This document shows positions 43,677 through 51,762 of a DNA stretch of 53,480 bases, in pieces (positions within the stretch are counted from its first letter, which is position 1; each line of letters begins with the position of its first letter). Made by a program: the position numbers and the translations under genes. The stretch comes from Candidatus Angelobacter sp. (GTDB lineage: Bacteria; Acidobacteriota; Terriglobia; Terriglobales; Acidobacteriaceae), in NCBI GenBank assembly GCA_025462835.1, contig JAOAPH010000066.1:1-53480 (forward strand), read 5' to 3'. A model generated the notes under the pieces. It had not been told where the DNA came from and ran no database searches. It saw only the letters and a program-made list of their open reading frames with translations.

Positions 43677-45317
43677 GTGAAGATAGCTCTGGGCCAGATC
43701 AATCCTACTGTCGGTGATTTTTCCGGCAATGCCTCAAAGATCGTAGATTTCTCTCAGCGAGCCCGGAAAGCGGGCGCCGACCTCATCATCTTTCCCGAAA
43801 TGTCAGTTTGCGGATATCCCGCGCGGGACATGGTTGAGCGGCCCGCCTTCGTTGCCCGAAGCCAGGAGACGATCGAAAAAATTGCAAAGGACACCGCCGG
43901 CATTGCTGTGATCTGTGGGTTCGTGACACCGGCTGAAGTGGGGACAGGGAAGTCGGTGATGAACTCCGCCGGATTTCTCAAGGATGGCAAAGTTCAGTTC
44001 ATCCAATCCAAGATGTTGCTGCCCACATACGATGTCTTTGACGAGCAGCGCAACTTCGCTCCCGCAAAAAAGCAGGAATTGCTTCCGTTCTGCTCTCGTA
44101 AACTGGCTCTCACGATTTGTGAGGATGCATGGAATGACAAAACCTTCTGGGCCCATCGGCTTTACAGCGTCGATCCCGTCGAAGAACTTATCCGCGCTGG
44201 CGCCGACTTCATCCTGAACATTTCGGCATCCCCATTTCAAGTCGGAAAATTTCAGGTAAGAGAAGAGATGCTGGCCGCCATCGCCGTCAACAATCGCATG
44301 CCGGTACTCATGGTCAATCAAGTCGGCGGCAATGACAGCGTCGTTTTCGACGGCACCAGCTTGGTCATCGGCCCCGATGGAAACGTGGTGGCGCGAGCGA
44401 AATCATTCGAAGAAGACCTGATCTATTTTGATTCAGAGACTCTCCAAGGCGACATACGCGAGCCCATCACCGGCCGCGAGGAAAGCGCGTACAAGGCTCT
44501 GGTCCTGGGTACTCGCGATTACGTCTGCAAGTGCGGCTTCTCAAAAGTGCTGATCGGATTGAGCGGCGGGATTGATTCCGCCCTCGTCGCATCCATCGCC
44601 GTGGATGCGTTGGGGAAGGACAACGTCGTCGGTATCGGCATGCCCGGGCCATATTCGTCGAAGGGAAGTGTGGACGACGCTCGCGAGCTGGCTGCCAATC
44701 TTGGTGTTCGCTTTGAAGTGGTTCCAATCACGGATATGTTTTCCGTCTTTCGCAACACCATGTCTGAAGTGTTCAACGGAAAACTTGAAGATGCCACAGA
44801 GGAGAACATGCAAGCGCGCATTCGCTGCGGCATCCTCATGGCGTTGTCGAATAAGATGAATTCGCTCGTGCTCGCCACCGGCAATAAGTCAGAGATTGCG
44901 GTGGGCTATTGCACTCTGTATGGAGATCTAGCGGGCGCCATGTGTGTTATTTCCGACGTCCCCAAGACCATGGTCTATGAGCTCAGTAAATACGTGAACC
45001 GGAATGGAACCATCATCCCGGTTTCCACCATCGAAAAGCCCCCCTCGGCCGAGCTTCGACCGAATCAGAAGGACAGTGATTCGCTTCCGCCCTATGAAGT
45101 TTTGGACGTGATCCTTGAAGATTATGTCGAAGATTTGAAGACCGCAAAGCAGATTGCGGCGGAGCGCGGCTTCAACAAAGAATTGGTGTTGAAGATCGTC
45201 CGCATGATCGAACGCAGTGAATACAAGCGCAACCAAGCGCCTCCCGGCCTGAAGATCACAGAGAAAGCATTCGGTGTTGGCAGGCGTTTCCCCGTCGCCG
45301 CCCGATACGAAGTCTAA
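43677..45317 (+). CDS. nadE: glutamine-dependent NAD+ synthetase
   Basis: A 546-residue two-domain enzyme that makes NAD+ from nicotinic acid adenine dinucleotide. The N-terminal nitrilase-type glutaminase has E41, K112 and C148 (ICEDAW) as its catalytic triad. The C-terminal synthetase has the ATP pyrophosphatase loop SGGIDS (296-301). It starts with GTG. The stop is six bases before the next gene. Having its own glutaminase domain means it can use glutamine nitrogen. Confidence 0.96.
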   Translation: MKIALGQINPTVGDFSGNASKIVDFSQRARKAGADLIIFPEMSVCGYPARDMVERPAFVARSQETIEKIAKDTAGIAVICGFVTPAEVGTGKSVMNSAGFLKDGKVQFIQSKMLLPTYDVFDEQRNFAPAKKQELLPFCSRKLALTICEDAWNDKTFWAHRLYSVDPVEELIRAGADFILNISASPFQVGKFQVREEMLAAIAVNNRMPVLMVNQVGGNDSVVFDGTSLVIGPDGNVVARAKSFEEDLIYFDSETLQGDIREPITGREESAYKALVLGTRDYVCKCGFSKVLIGLSGGIDSALVASIAVDALGKDNVVGIGMPGPYSSKGSVDDARELAANLGVRFEVVPITDMFSVFRNTMSEVFNGKLEDATEENMQARIRCGILMALSNKMNSLVLATGNKSEIAVGYCTLYGDLAGAMCVISDVPKTMVYELSKYVNRNGTIIPVSTIEKPPSAELRPNQKDSDSLPPYEVLDVILEDYVEDLKTAKQIAAERGFNKELVLKIVRMIERSEYKRNQAPPGLKITEKAFGVGRRFPVAARYEV

Positions 45318-45323
45318 TCACAT

Positions 45324-46301
45324 ATGAAAGTTCGCATGACCAAATTCGCAATTCTTGCCAGCCTATTGTTTGTGCTTTCAATGGCAGTTGTCGCCCAGCA
45401 GGCCACATCGCCAAAAGTTAAAGCCACATCTGCCGCGAAGCCACCCACGAAGGCCACCGATACCAAAAAGGCCGAAACCCCGGATGCCTCACTGCCGACC
45501 ATCGCCGTCGTCGATTCCTTCATGAAGCGGATGTTCGGTTACAACACCGCAGTCACCTGGAAGATCGCAGACATCTCTCCTTCTGAGGTTCCCGGTGTCG
45601 CGCGTGTCTTGGTAACCGTGGGCGGGCAGTCACAATCAACGCAGTTTTACGTGATGCCCGGAGGACAATTCGCCATGGTTGGTGAAGTGATTCCATTCGG
45701 GGCTGATCCCTTTGCTCCGGTTCGGGCCAAGCTCGATGCAGAAGCACGGGGCCCATCCCGCGGCGCACAGACCGCACCTGTGACTTTGGTTGAGTTCAGC
45801 GATCTGCAATGTCCCTATTGCAAGAACGCGCAACCGATCATCGACAAATTGATCGCCGAAAGTCCGAATGCAAAATTAATATTCCAGGCATTCCCGCTGC
45901 CTATGCATCCTTGGGCGAGGAAGGCTGCTGAGTACGCCGATTGTGTTGCTCAGCAGGATCAGGGCGCATTCTGGAAGTTCATCAACAGCGTCTATGACGC
46001 CCAGGCAGACATCACCGAAGCAGGCGCTGATGAGAAGCTCAAGTCTCTGGCTACAGGCGCCGGTGTGGATGCCGCTAAGGCAAGCGCTTGTTCGACGCAG
46101 CCCGACACTGCTGCTCGGATCGAAAAATCAATGGATATGGGAAGAGAAGTTGGCGTCTCCGGAACGCCCACCCTGTTCATCAATGGCCGCAAAGTGCAGA
46201 GTATCGCGAATACGCCCTTGGACCAGCTAAAGGCGATGGTCGATTTTGAATCCACCCAATCGGCAAAAAATAATCCGCTAAAAAATAGTGCGCAAAAATA
46301 G
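45324..46301 (+). CDS. DsbA-family thiol-disulfide protein
   Basis: A 325-residue exported protein. A signal peptide (1 to about 24) and a K/P/T/A-rich linker (about 26-55) precede a small unknown segment (55-145) and a DsbA-type thioredoxin domain with the active site CPYC (163-166) in EFSDLQCPYCKNAQ and the cis-proline loop GTPTLFING. It resembles BdbD/DsbA-like oxidases and probably makes or repairs disulfides in the periplasm. It starts six bases after nadE and its stop touches the stop of the convergent secretin gene with no bases between. Confidence 0.88.
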   Translation: MKVRMTKFAILASLLFVLSMAVVAQQATSPKVKATSAAKPPTKATDTKKAETPDASLPTIAVVDSFMKRMFGYNTAVTWKIADISPSEVPGVARVLVTVGGQSQSTQFYVMPGGQFAMVGEVIPFGADPFAPVRAKLDAEARGPSRGAQTAPVTLVEFSDLQCPYCKNAQPIIDKLIAESPNAKLIFQAFPLPMHPWARKAAEYADCVAQQDQGAFWKFINSVYDAQADITEAGADEKLKSLATGAGVDAAKASACSTQPDTAARIEKSMDMGREVGVSGTPTLFINGRKVQSIANTPLDQLKAMVDFESTQSAKNNPLKNSAQK

Positions 46302-48158
46302 TTAGTTGCCGTCGAGATATGTTTCCGTTATTGCTGCCTTGTCCCGCTTGACGGCGAGCACGTGTGGAGTCACTAGCAACAAGATCTCATTTCTTGACGC
46401 CTGCTTGTTCGTCGTGCTGAAAGCGTTCTTCAGCCCGGGAATTCTTGAAAGCCAGGGCATACCGCTCAGGGATTTAGTTTCCATCACATCGATGGATCCG
46501 GCCAGCACGGAGGTTTCTCCGTCCCGAACAGTGATTGCGCCTTTGTATTCTCGGTTTGTGATGTTGGGAATCGCATTGAACTGGACTGCTCCCAATGATC
46601 TGATCTGCATCTCCAGCTGCATCGTCACTTCGGAATTGGCGTTGATCTGCGGAGTAGTCTTAAGCGTAATCCCCAGGTCTTCATAAGCAAATGAGGGAAC
46701 GATTGGGCTCAGGGCGCTGCTTGAGACTCCCGGCAACTGCAGTCCATTGAGTATCGAGCCAAACGTCCCAGTGATGACAGGGAAGCGGTCGCCAACGTGA
46801 AAAGTTGCCGGATGCCCTTGCTCAGCACGCAGTGTCACATGCTGCAGAGTATTGAATGTACTCTTGTTGTAACTGAAGTTTGCCGTTGCGGGCGGGATGA
46901 CAACGCCGAACTGCGTAATGCCTCCGCCGAAAGTTGCGAAGCCTTTTGTCAGCGGCGAATTCTGGCTTGCGGCCAACGCGGCTTGCGCCGCTGCCAGGTC
47001 GGAGGCAGTAAGGGTGCCGGCTCTAAACCGGTTGATAAGGTCCTGCGCGTTCGGCCCCAGCGCTCGCAACTCCGTATTAAGATTGAACATCGTGAATTGC
47101 AAGGGCAACGCGACGCCAAGCTGCCTCGTCATACTTTCATTCATCTGCATTGCGCGGACTTCCAGAAGAACCTGCGGCCTTCCTTCGATCAGGTTGTCAA
47201 TGATTTGCGCGGCTGCATCCAGCGCTTGTTTGGGAGCACGGATAGTCAGCATCGCGGTGCTGGGATTGGCTGAGATGAAGCGAATATCCAGCAACGTGCG
47301 GATCACGTTTGTGACCTCTTGAAAATCCTGCGGACTGCCGGCAGTCGGAATGTAAAAGCTGCGCATTGACATGCGGTCAAGCTTACGATGGGCATCTTGA
47401 TTGTCTGCGGCAACAATCATTTCAGTAGGTGAGATCGGTAGCACGAATCCATTCGTTACTTTCCGGGCAAGCCGCACAGCTGTGTTGAAGTCGAGGTCGT
47501 CAAGTACGAACCGCACTGGGCGCGACGAGAAGGAATCATCAAACGTCACAGTGATCCCAAATGCGCGGCCGATGTTCTGCCACAACTGCCGTGAATCCCC
47601 GCGAAAAGAGAAGTTCTGTTTTCCGGGCCTCGGATTCAGCTCCGGTTCGCTCGCATACTCAACCTCCACAGTCCTCGACTTCGGCGCCGCCGGCGCTTGT
47701 GTCCAACTGTCGCGAAGTCGTTGATCCGCGTAGGCGTTTGTCGGGTCCAGCGCCAGCGCATCACGGAATGCAGCCGCAGCGTCGACTCGACGATCCTGAT
47801 CCAAGAATTTATTTCCGCGTTCCACGTACCTCGAGACTAATTCCTGTTTAACGTACTCGCGCGTGGTGGCGTGTGTGCGCTCACCTGGATTCAGCTCAGT
47901 GCTCTCCTCCAGCGCTTTCAATGCTTCGGGCAGCTTATCTGCAGAGTGCAAATGCAGCGCCTGCTTAAAAAGCTTCTCAGACTTTTTGATGTCGGCCTTC
48001 GACGGTGCAGTCTCGCCTGCGGTCGTCTTCGCAGCAGGAGCAGGCGCTTGCGCCACTGCCATTCCGCCAGCTAACAGCAGCGCGATCCAAAGGGACCGGT
48101 ATCCGGTTTGTAACTTCAGCTCAGGCACGATAGACAAGATTGTACTGAAATTCTGCAA
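46302..48158 (-). CDS. secretin (GspD/PilQ-like) with N-terminal TPR region
   Basis: A 618-residue outer-membrane pore protein of type II secretion or type IV pilus systems. A signal peptide (about 20-36) is followed by two tetratricopeptide-like repeats (about 50-150), a secretin N domain (about 180-330, with FRGDSRQLWQNIGRAFGITV) and the secretin barrel (about 440-610, ending LSRIPGLKNAFSTT and EILLLVTPHV). Isolated secretins with a TPR head are common in Acidobacteria. No other secretion or pilus gene is nearby. A shorter GTG start at 48128 is possible and would put the signal peptide nearer the N-terminus. Confidence 0.9.
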   Translation of the reverse strand: MQNFSTILSIVPELKLQTGYRSLWIALLLAGGMAVAQAPAPAAKTTAGETAPSKADIKKSEKLFKQALHLHSADKLPEALKALEESTELNPGERTHATTREYVKQELVSRYVERGNKFLDQDRRVDAAAAFRDALALDPTNAYADQRLRDSWTQAPAAPKSRTVEVEYASEPELNPRPGKQNFSFRGDSRQLWQNIGRAFGITVTFDDSFSSRPVRFVLDDLDFNTAVRLARKVTNGFVLPISPTEMIVAADNQDAHRKLDRMSMRSFYIPTAGSPQDFQEVTNVIRTLLDIRFISANPSTAMLTIRAPKQALDAAAQIIDNLIEGRPQVLLEVRAMQMNESMTRQLGVALPLQFTMFNLNTELRALGPNAQDLINRFRAGTLTASDLAAAQAALAASQNSPLTKGFATFGGGITQFGVVIPPATANFSYNKSTFNTLQHVTLRAEQGHPATFHVGDRFPVITGTFGSILNGLQLPGVSSSALSPIVPSFAYEDLGITLKTTPQINANSEVTMQLEMQIRSLGAVQFNAIPNITNREYKGAITVRDGETSVLAGSIDVMETKSLSGMPWLSRIPGLKNAFSTTNKQASRNEILLLVTPHVLAVKRDKAAITETYLDGN

Positions 48159-48181
48159 CGTATATTGTTAGACTCTGAATA

Positions 48182-48238
48182 TTGGGCGATGGAGTTCGCC
48201 ATAACCGCCTTTTTGTCAAGGCTGATGACTCCTACGAT
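48182..48238 (+). promoter_or_regulatory. fluoride riboswitch (crcB motif)
   Basis: GGGCGATGGAGTTCGCC, then ATAACCGCC, then GGCTGATGACTCCTAC form the conserved three-part fluoride aptamer. GGCGA pairs with TCGCC, GCC with GGC, and GGAGT with ACTCC makes the long-range contact. It lies directly before crcB, its usual partner. The downstream AGGAGAACTCC could pair as part of the switch and includes the ribosome-binding site. Confidence 0.93.
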
Positions 48239-48260
48239 TCTCTATCAGGAGAACTCCATC

Positions 48261-48635
48261 GTGCGAGATTATCTCTGGTTGTCCCTTGGGGCGCTGGCGG
48301 GGGCCAATCTCCGCTATCTTGTCAGCCGTGCCTCAGCAAGATTTCTATCCACTGATTTTCCCTATGGGACGCTGATAATCAACGTGACCGGCAGCCTGCT
48401 GGTGGGCTTTTTCTTGATCTGGACGACCGAACGCGTCTTGGCCGATCCGAAATGGCGGCTATTCATTGTCATCGGATTCTGCGGCTCGTACACCACGTTT
48501 TCGAGCTACGCCTTTGAGACCTTCGCTCTATTTGAGCAAGGACACTGGACACTCATGGCCGGCAATATCCTCGGCAACAATATTCTTTGTCTTTTTGCAG
48601 TCCTGGCCGGGGCAGGGATTGCCCGGGCGATCTAG
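48261..48635 (+). CDS. crcB: fluoride channel/exporter
   Basis: A 124-residue membrane protein with four helices, a dual-topology fluoride channel (Fluc). The signature segments GALAGANLRYLVSR, FPYGTLIINVTGSLLVGFF and GFCGSYTTFSSYAFET, the last with the fluoride-lining phenylalanines and serine/threonine track, are intact. The GTG at 48261 is the start: AGGAGAA lies nine bases upstream and it gives the normal length. A longer frame from 48165 includes the riboswitch and is not real. A DUF190 gene follows 19 bases on. Confidence 0.94.
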   Translation: MRDYLWLSLGALAGANLRYLVSRASARFLSTDFPYGTLIINVTGSLLVGFFLIWTTERVLADPKWRLFIVIGFCGSYTTFSSYAFETFALFEQGHWTLMAGNILGNNILCLFAVLAGAGIARAI

Positions 48636-48654
48636 GTATAGAATCGTGGGCGAT

Positions 48655-48972
48655 ATGGCCGTACAGATCTCCATCTACCTGAATGAAGCCGACGAGTGGC
48701 ATCGTCGCCCTATGCACCTTCAGATCCTGAACTATTTGCGTGAACAGAATGTCGCTGGCGCAACGGTCATTCATGCAGTCGCAGGATTCACCGGACGCAG
48801 CCGGGTGCAAAGCTCCAGCTTGGTGGACGTCGGCGGAAAACTCCCGCTGATAGTCACCTTCATCGATACCGATGAACACGTCACTCGCGTGATGCCCAAA
48901 GTGCGCGAGATGGCGGCCAACCGGCTGATCGTGCGCGAGGAAGTCATTATCGAGCAGGGAGATCTGGAATAA
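48655..48972 (+). CDS. DUF190 family protein
   Basis: A 105-residue protein of the DUF190 family: VQISIYLNEADEWHRRPMHLQILNYLREQ, then VAGATVIHAVAGF and LPLIVTFIDTDEHV. The fold resembles PII-type regulators. It frequently follows crcB, so a role in regulating fluoride export is often supposed but not proven. It is under the same fluoride riboswitch here. Its end overlaps the convergent HAD gene by 26 bases. An in-frame GTG nine bases upstream is an alternative start. Confidence 0.87.
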   Translation: MAVQISIYLNEADEWHRRPMHLQILNYLREQNVAGATVIHAVAGFTGRSRVQSSSLVDVGGKLPLIVTFIDTDEHVTRVMPKVREMAANRLIVREEVIIEQGDLE

Positions 48973-49669
48973 GCAACTCCGTGCAAGCTTTCACGCACAC
49001 ATCGGGTGCGTGCTCGATCAACTGCTCCAGTGTGTAGATCCCTGTTGCCACCGCAATCACCGGGATTCCCACCGCCTTTGCGGCGTTTATGTCGGAAGGT
49101 GTGTCGCCGATCACGCACACTGTAGCCTCTGCTCCCAATCGGCGACGGACTTCAGCAAGTCCGTTGCGAAAAATATCTTCGCGCTTCTCGTGTCCGTCAG
49201 CGAATGCTCCAAACGAAAAATACTCGCGCAGGTTGGCCGCCTCGACTTTCATCCATCCGATGCGTTCCAGGTTCCCACTTGCCACGCCGAGCAGTTTCTT
49301 ATTCGCGCGTAATGATTCCATCAATTCAAGGATCCCTGGGCAAATCGTCGCCTGCAGCTGTCCTCGATTTTTCTCCACCTCGTCGCACATGTGCTCGAGC
49401 GTTTCAGAGAGCTTGGCCTCAAGTTCGCCGTTGTTTAATCCCTCGCGCGCGAGCACTGCGCGCAGTATCCCAGTGTCCGTGTTGCCGTGTAAGGGAACGC
49501 CGTCGATCTTGCAATCGAGGTTGAAACTGCGCTTGAGTGCGCTATGGAAGGCGTTGTAGTGCGCACCGCCGTAAGCATTCAGCAGCGTCCCATCGATATC
49601 GAAAAGATACGCGTCAGCGTCAATCCAGTTGGTGGCAGGCACACTGCTCCTCTCTGCTTTTAGATTCAA
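48947..49669 (-). CDS. HAD-superfamily phosphatase (phosphoglycolate phosphatase-like)
   Basis: A 240-residue HAD hydrolase with the mobile cap of the phosphoglycolate phosphatase group. FDIDGTLL (about 23-30) has the nucleophile, VASGN the motif II residue, and VIGDTPSDINAAKAVG motif IV; an all-helical cap lies between about 40 and 100. The substrate is likely a small phosphate monoester such as phosphoglycolate. It is convergent with and slightly overlaps the DUF190 gene. Confidence 0.87.
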   Translation of the reverse strand: MNLKAERSSVPATNWIDADAYLFDIDGTLLNAYGGAHYNAFHSALKRSFNLDCKIDGVPLHGNTDTGILRAVLAREGLNNGELEAKLSETLEHMCDEVEKNRGQLQATICPGILELMESLRANKKLLGVASGNLERIGWMKVEAANLREYFSFGAFADGHEKREDIFRNGLAEVRRRLGAEATVCVIGDTPSDINAAKAVGIPVIAVATGIYTLEQLIEHAPDVCVKACTELLIPDLPAR

Positions 49670-49725
49670 AAATTAGGATAGATGACTACCAGATCGCGAC
49701 CCAAAGTCTCACTCGCGCGAAGGAA

Positions 49726-50040
49726 CTATCTCGACGCCTTCTTCTCCATGACCAACGGAGAAGCGCTACGCGGCGGACGACGGGCATCCTTAGTGGATTG
49801 CGACTTGCGCAATGGCCGGATGTCGAGCTTGAGCTCGGTGATGGTGCGGCTCAAAGTATTTCGGTGCATGCCCAATTGTTTGGCTGCCTTGCATTGGTTT
49901 CCCTTGTTCTGTTCAAGGACGTTGGCGATGAAGACCTTCTTGAATTCCCGCACCGCTTCCTCATAGAGGATTCCCGACGCATTCATTTCAGAGACAAGGA
50001 TTGCCAATTCATTCTTCACTTGGGTCTGCCTTTCTATCAA
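49726..50040 (-). CDS. Fis-type helix-turn-helix regulator
   Basis: A 104-residue DNA-binding protein. The Fis-type domain is in NKGNQCKAAKQLGMHRNTLSRTITEL (about 45-70, given in part here), which matches the C-terminal helix-turn-helix of Fis and NtrC-like activators. An N-terminal helix and a basic C-terminal tail flank it. It lacks the AAA+ and receiver domains of enhancer-binding proteins. It follows cvpA by 16 bases and may be on the same message. Confidence 0.82.
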   Translation of the reverse strand: MIERQTQVKNELAILVSEMNASGILYEEAVREFKKVFIANVLEQNKGNQCKAAKQLGMHRNTLSRTITELKLDIRPLRKSQSTKDARRPPRSASPLVMEKKASR

Positions 50041-50056
50041 TTACCGGTTATGAGGA

Positions 50057-50632
50057 TCAGCGGTTAGCGCCCTTTTCTGATTTTGTAGCAGTGCCACTCG
50101 CAGGAGGCGCAATCAATTCCATTCTATTCTTGCGAAGCAAAGCTAGCCCGTCTCTGAACTTCTGCTGCAGGTCTGACGGAGCCACCCAACTTGCAGCTCT
50201 CGCCGATATCAGAAAATAGCGGCTCAGCTCTGACTTGTTCAAAAGCTCCGACTCTGGTGAAAAAGCCGCCAGCGCCATGATTCCAACTGTTACCAGAACA
50301 ACCCCACGCACCAGGCCAAAAGCTCCGCCGAGCAAACGATCCACCCAGCGAAGCCCAACTTCATGCATCGCCCATCGCGTGATCTTTCCGGCGATACTGG
50401 CCACGATCATCACAGAGATAAATATCGTGATGAAACCGGCCGCATTCGCCGCCGCAGTTGACTTTACGTACTGCTCGAACCACGGTGCCAACCGCCAATA
50501 TTCCCACGCCGCCAGTATGTATCCAAAGATCGCGCCCGCCAGCGAAAATACCTCAAAAAAGAAGCCCTGCGCAGCAGCAACTAGGACCGAAAGAGCCAAT
50601 ACCGCGATGATGATCCAATCGATTGCCGACAT
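50057..50632 (-). CDS. cvpA: CvpA family membrane protein
   Basis: A 191-residue inner-membrane protein with four helices: WIIIAVLALSVLVAAAQGFF, LAGAIFGYILAAWEYW, AGFITIFISVMIVASIAGK and LGGAFGLVRGVVLVTVGIM. The GxxxG-rich FGLVRG segment is typical of the family. CvpA affects colicin V export and envelope stress resistance in E. coli; its precise function is not settled. It often lies near purine genes, as with purC here. Confidence 0.87.
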   Translation of the reverse strand: MSAIDWIIIAVLALSVLVAAAQGFFFEVFSLAGAIFGYILAAWEYWRLAPWFEQYVKSTAAANAAGFITIFISVMIVASIAGKITRWAMHEVGLRWVDRLLGGAFGLVRGVVLVTVGIMALAAFSPESELLNKSELSRYFLISARAASWVAPSDLQQKFRDGLALLRKNRMELIAPPASGTATKSEKGANR

Positions 50633-50658
50633 TTCTATTTTTTCGAACTCCGGAGTAT

Positions 50659-51558
50659 TTACAGCACCAACTCACGACCGGTTAATTGCCGGTACGCCTG
50701 TTTGTATTTCTGGCTGGTCTTCTCGGCGACATCATCCGGCAGCGCTGGAGCCGGAGGCTGCTTGTTCCACTTGATACTCTCAAGATAATCACGAACGAAC
50801 TGTTTGTCGAATGACATTTGCGGACCTCCCGGCGAATAACTCTCCGCCGGCCAGAACCGCGATGAATCCGGAGTGAAGGCCTCGTCAGCAAGCACCAGTC
50901 CTGCCGCCGTTGTGCCGAATTCAAATTTCGAATCCGCGAGAATAATGCCGTGCGCCAGCGCGTGCGCGGCAGCTTTCTTATAGAGCTTCAGGCTGAGGTC
51001 GCGCAACGTGTCACTGAGCTTCGGTCCAATGCGCTTTACTACTTCAGCAAATGAAATGTTCTCGTCGTGCCCGCTCGTGGCTTTCATCGCCGGAGTGAAG
51101 ATCGGTTCGGGCAACTTGTCAGACTCGCGCAGTCCTGAAGGCAAGCCGATCCCGCAGATCGCGCCAGTTTGCTGGTAGTCCTTCCAGCCTGAACCCGATA
51201 GATACCCTCGCACCACACACTCGATGGGCACCATCTCCGCCTTGCTGACGATCATTGACCTTCCGCGAAGCTGGTCTTCATACTCCCGCAGCGATTCCGG
51301 ATATTGTTCAATGTCCGCAGTGATCACGTGGTTGGAGACGATCTCCTTCAGGAAATCGAACCAGAATAGAGATAGCTGCGTGAGCACCTTTCCTTTTGCC
51401 GCGATGCCGGACGCCAGAACGTAGTCGAATGCGGAGATGCGGTCAGTGGCGACGAACAGGAGCCGCTCATCAAGGGCGTAGATGTCGCGGACCTTCCCAT
51501 GCGCATGCAGCGTCAGGCCCGGTATTTCGGTTTGCAGGATGACGGAATCGAGGACCAG
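50659..51558 (-). CDS. purC: SAICAR synthetase, apparent non-AUG (CTG) start
   Basis: A full-length protein of about 299 residues. It joins CAIR and aspartate in purine synthesis. The N-terminal ATP-binding GKVRDIY and the segment ATDRISAFDYVLASGI are present only if translation starts well upstream of the first ATG or GTG that would make a normal open frame (51387). In that upstream part no ATG, GTG or TTG lies in frame after an in-frame TGA at 51573-51571. A CTG at 51558 gives the expected family length and has AAAAGG seven bases upstream. An in-frame ATG at 51585 is separated from the gene by that TGA after four codons. The gene is therefore translated from CTG, or the TGA is an error or recoded. 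Confidence 0.85.
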   Translation of the reverse strand: MVLDSVILQTEIPGLTLHAHGKVRDIYALDERLLFVATDRISAFDYVLASGIAAKGKVLTQLSLFWFDFLKEIVSNHVITADIEQYPESLREYEDQLRGRSMIVSKAEMVPIECVVRGYLSGSGWKDYQQTGAICGIGLPSGLRESDKLPEPIFTPAMKATSGHDENISFAEVVKRIGPKLSDTLRDLSLKLYKKAAAHALAHGIILADSKFEFGTTAAGLVLADEAFTPDSSRFWPAESYSPGGPQMSFDKQFVRDYLESIKWNKQPPAPALPDDVAEKTSQKYKQAYRQLTGRELVL

Positions 51559-51602
51559 ATCAGCGCCTTTTCAAAACAGAATCATTTTTGAAGCAGACGC
51601 GT

Positions 51603-51630
51603 ATTTTAGACCACGTGGAATTTTTGTCAA
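51603..51630 (-). promoter_or_regulatory. purC promoter
   Basis: On the minus strand TTGACA (51630-51625) is followed after 16 bases by TAAAAT (51608-51603). The start would be near 51596, about 38 bases before the proposed CTG. Confidence 0.65.
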
Positions 51631-51730
51631 CGCAGCGATTGAGAGATTCGCATCGACGAAAAATAATTCTGGAAAGAAATTGACACGGAGCCACTCACTG
51701 GTGTGGTAACCCGTGATGACCCCGTGTCGT

Positions 51731-51754
51731 AAATTGGCGCATCGGCAATTTACG
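51731..51754. repeat. inverted repeat after smc
   Basis: GTAAATTG and CAATTTAC pair perfectly around a nine-base loop shortly after the smc stop. GACACGG and CCGTGTC to the left form a second, larger arm. No T tract follows on the minus strand, so a terminator function for smc is uncertain. Confidence 0.45.
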
Positions 51755-51762
51755 TTTTGCTT

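Noticed and set aside
48165-48260. A longer CrcB starting at 48165
   Set aside because: It would translate the fluoride riboswitch and add 32 residues not found in the family; the GTG at 48261 has a good ribosome-binding site.
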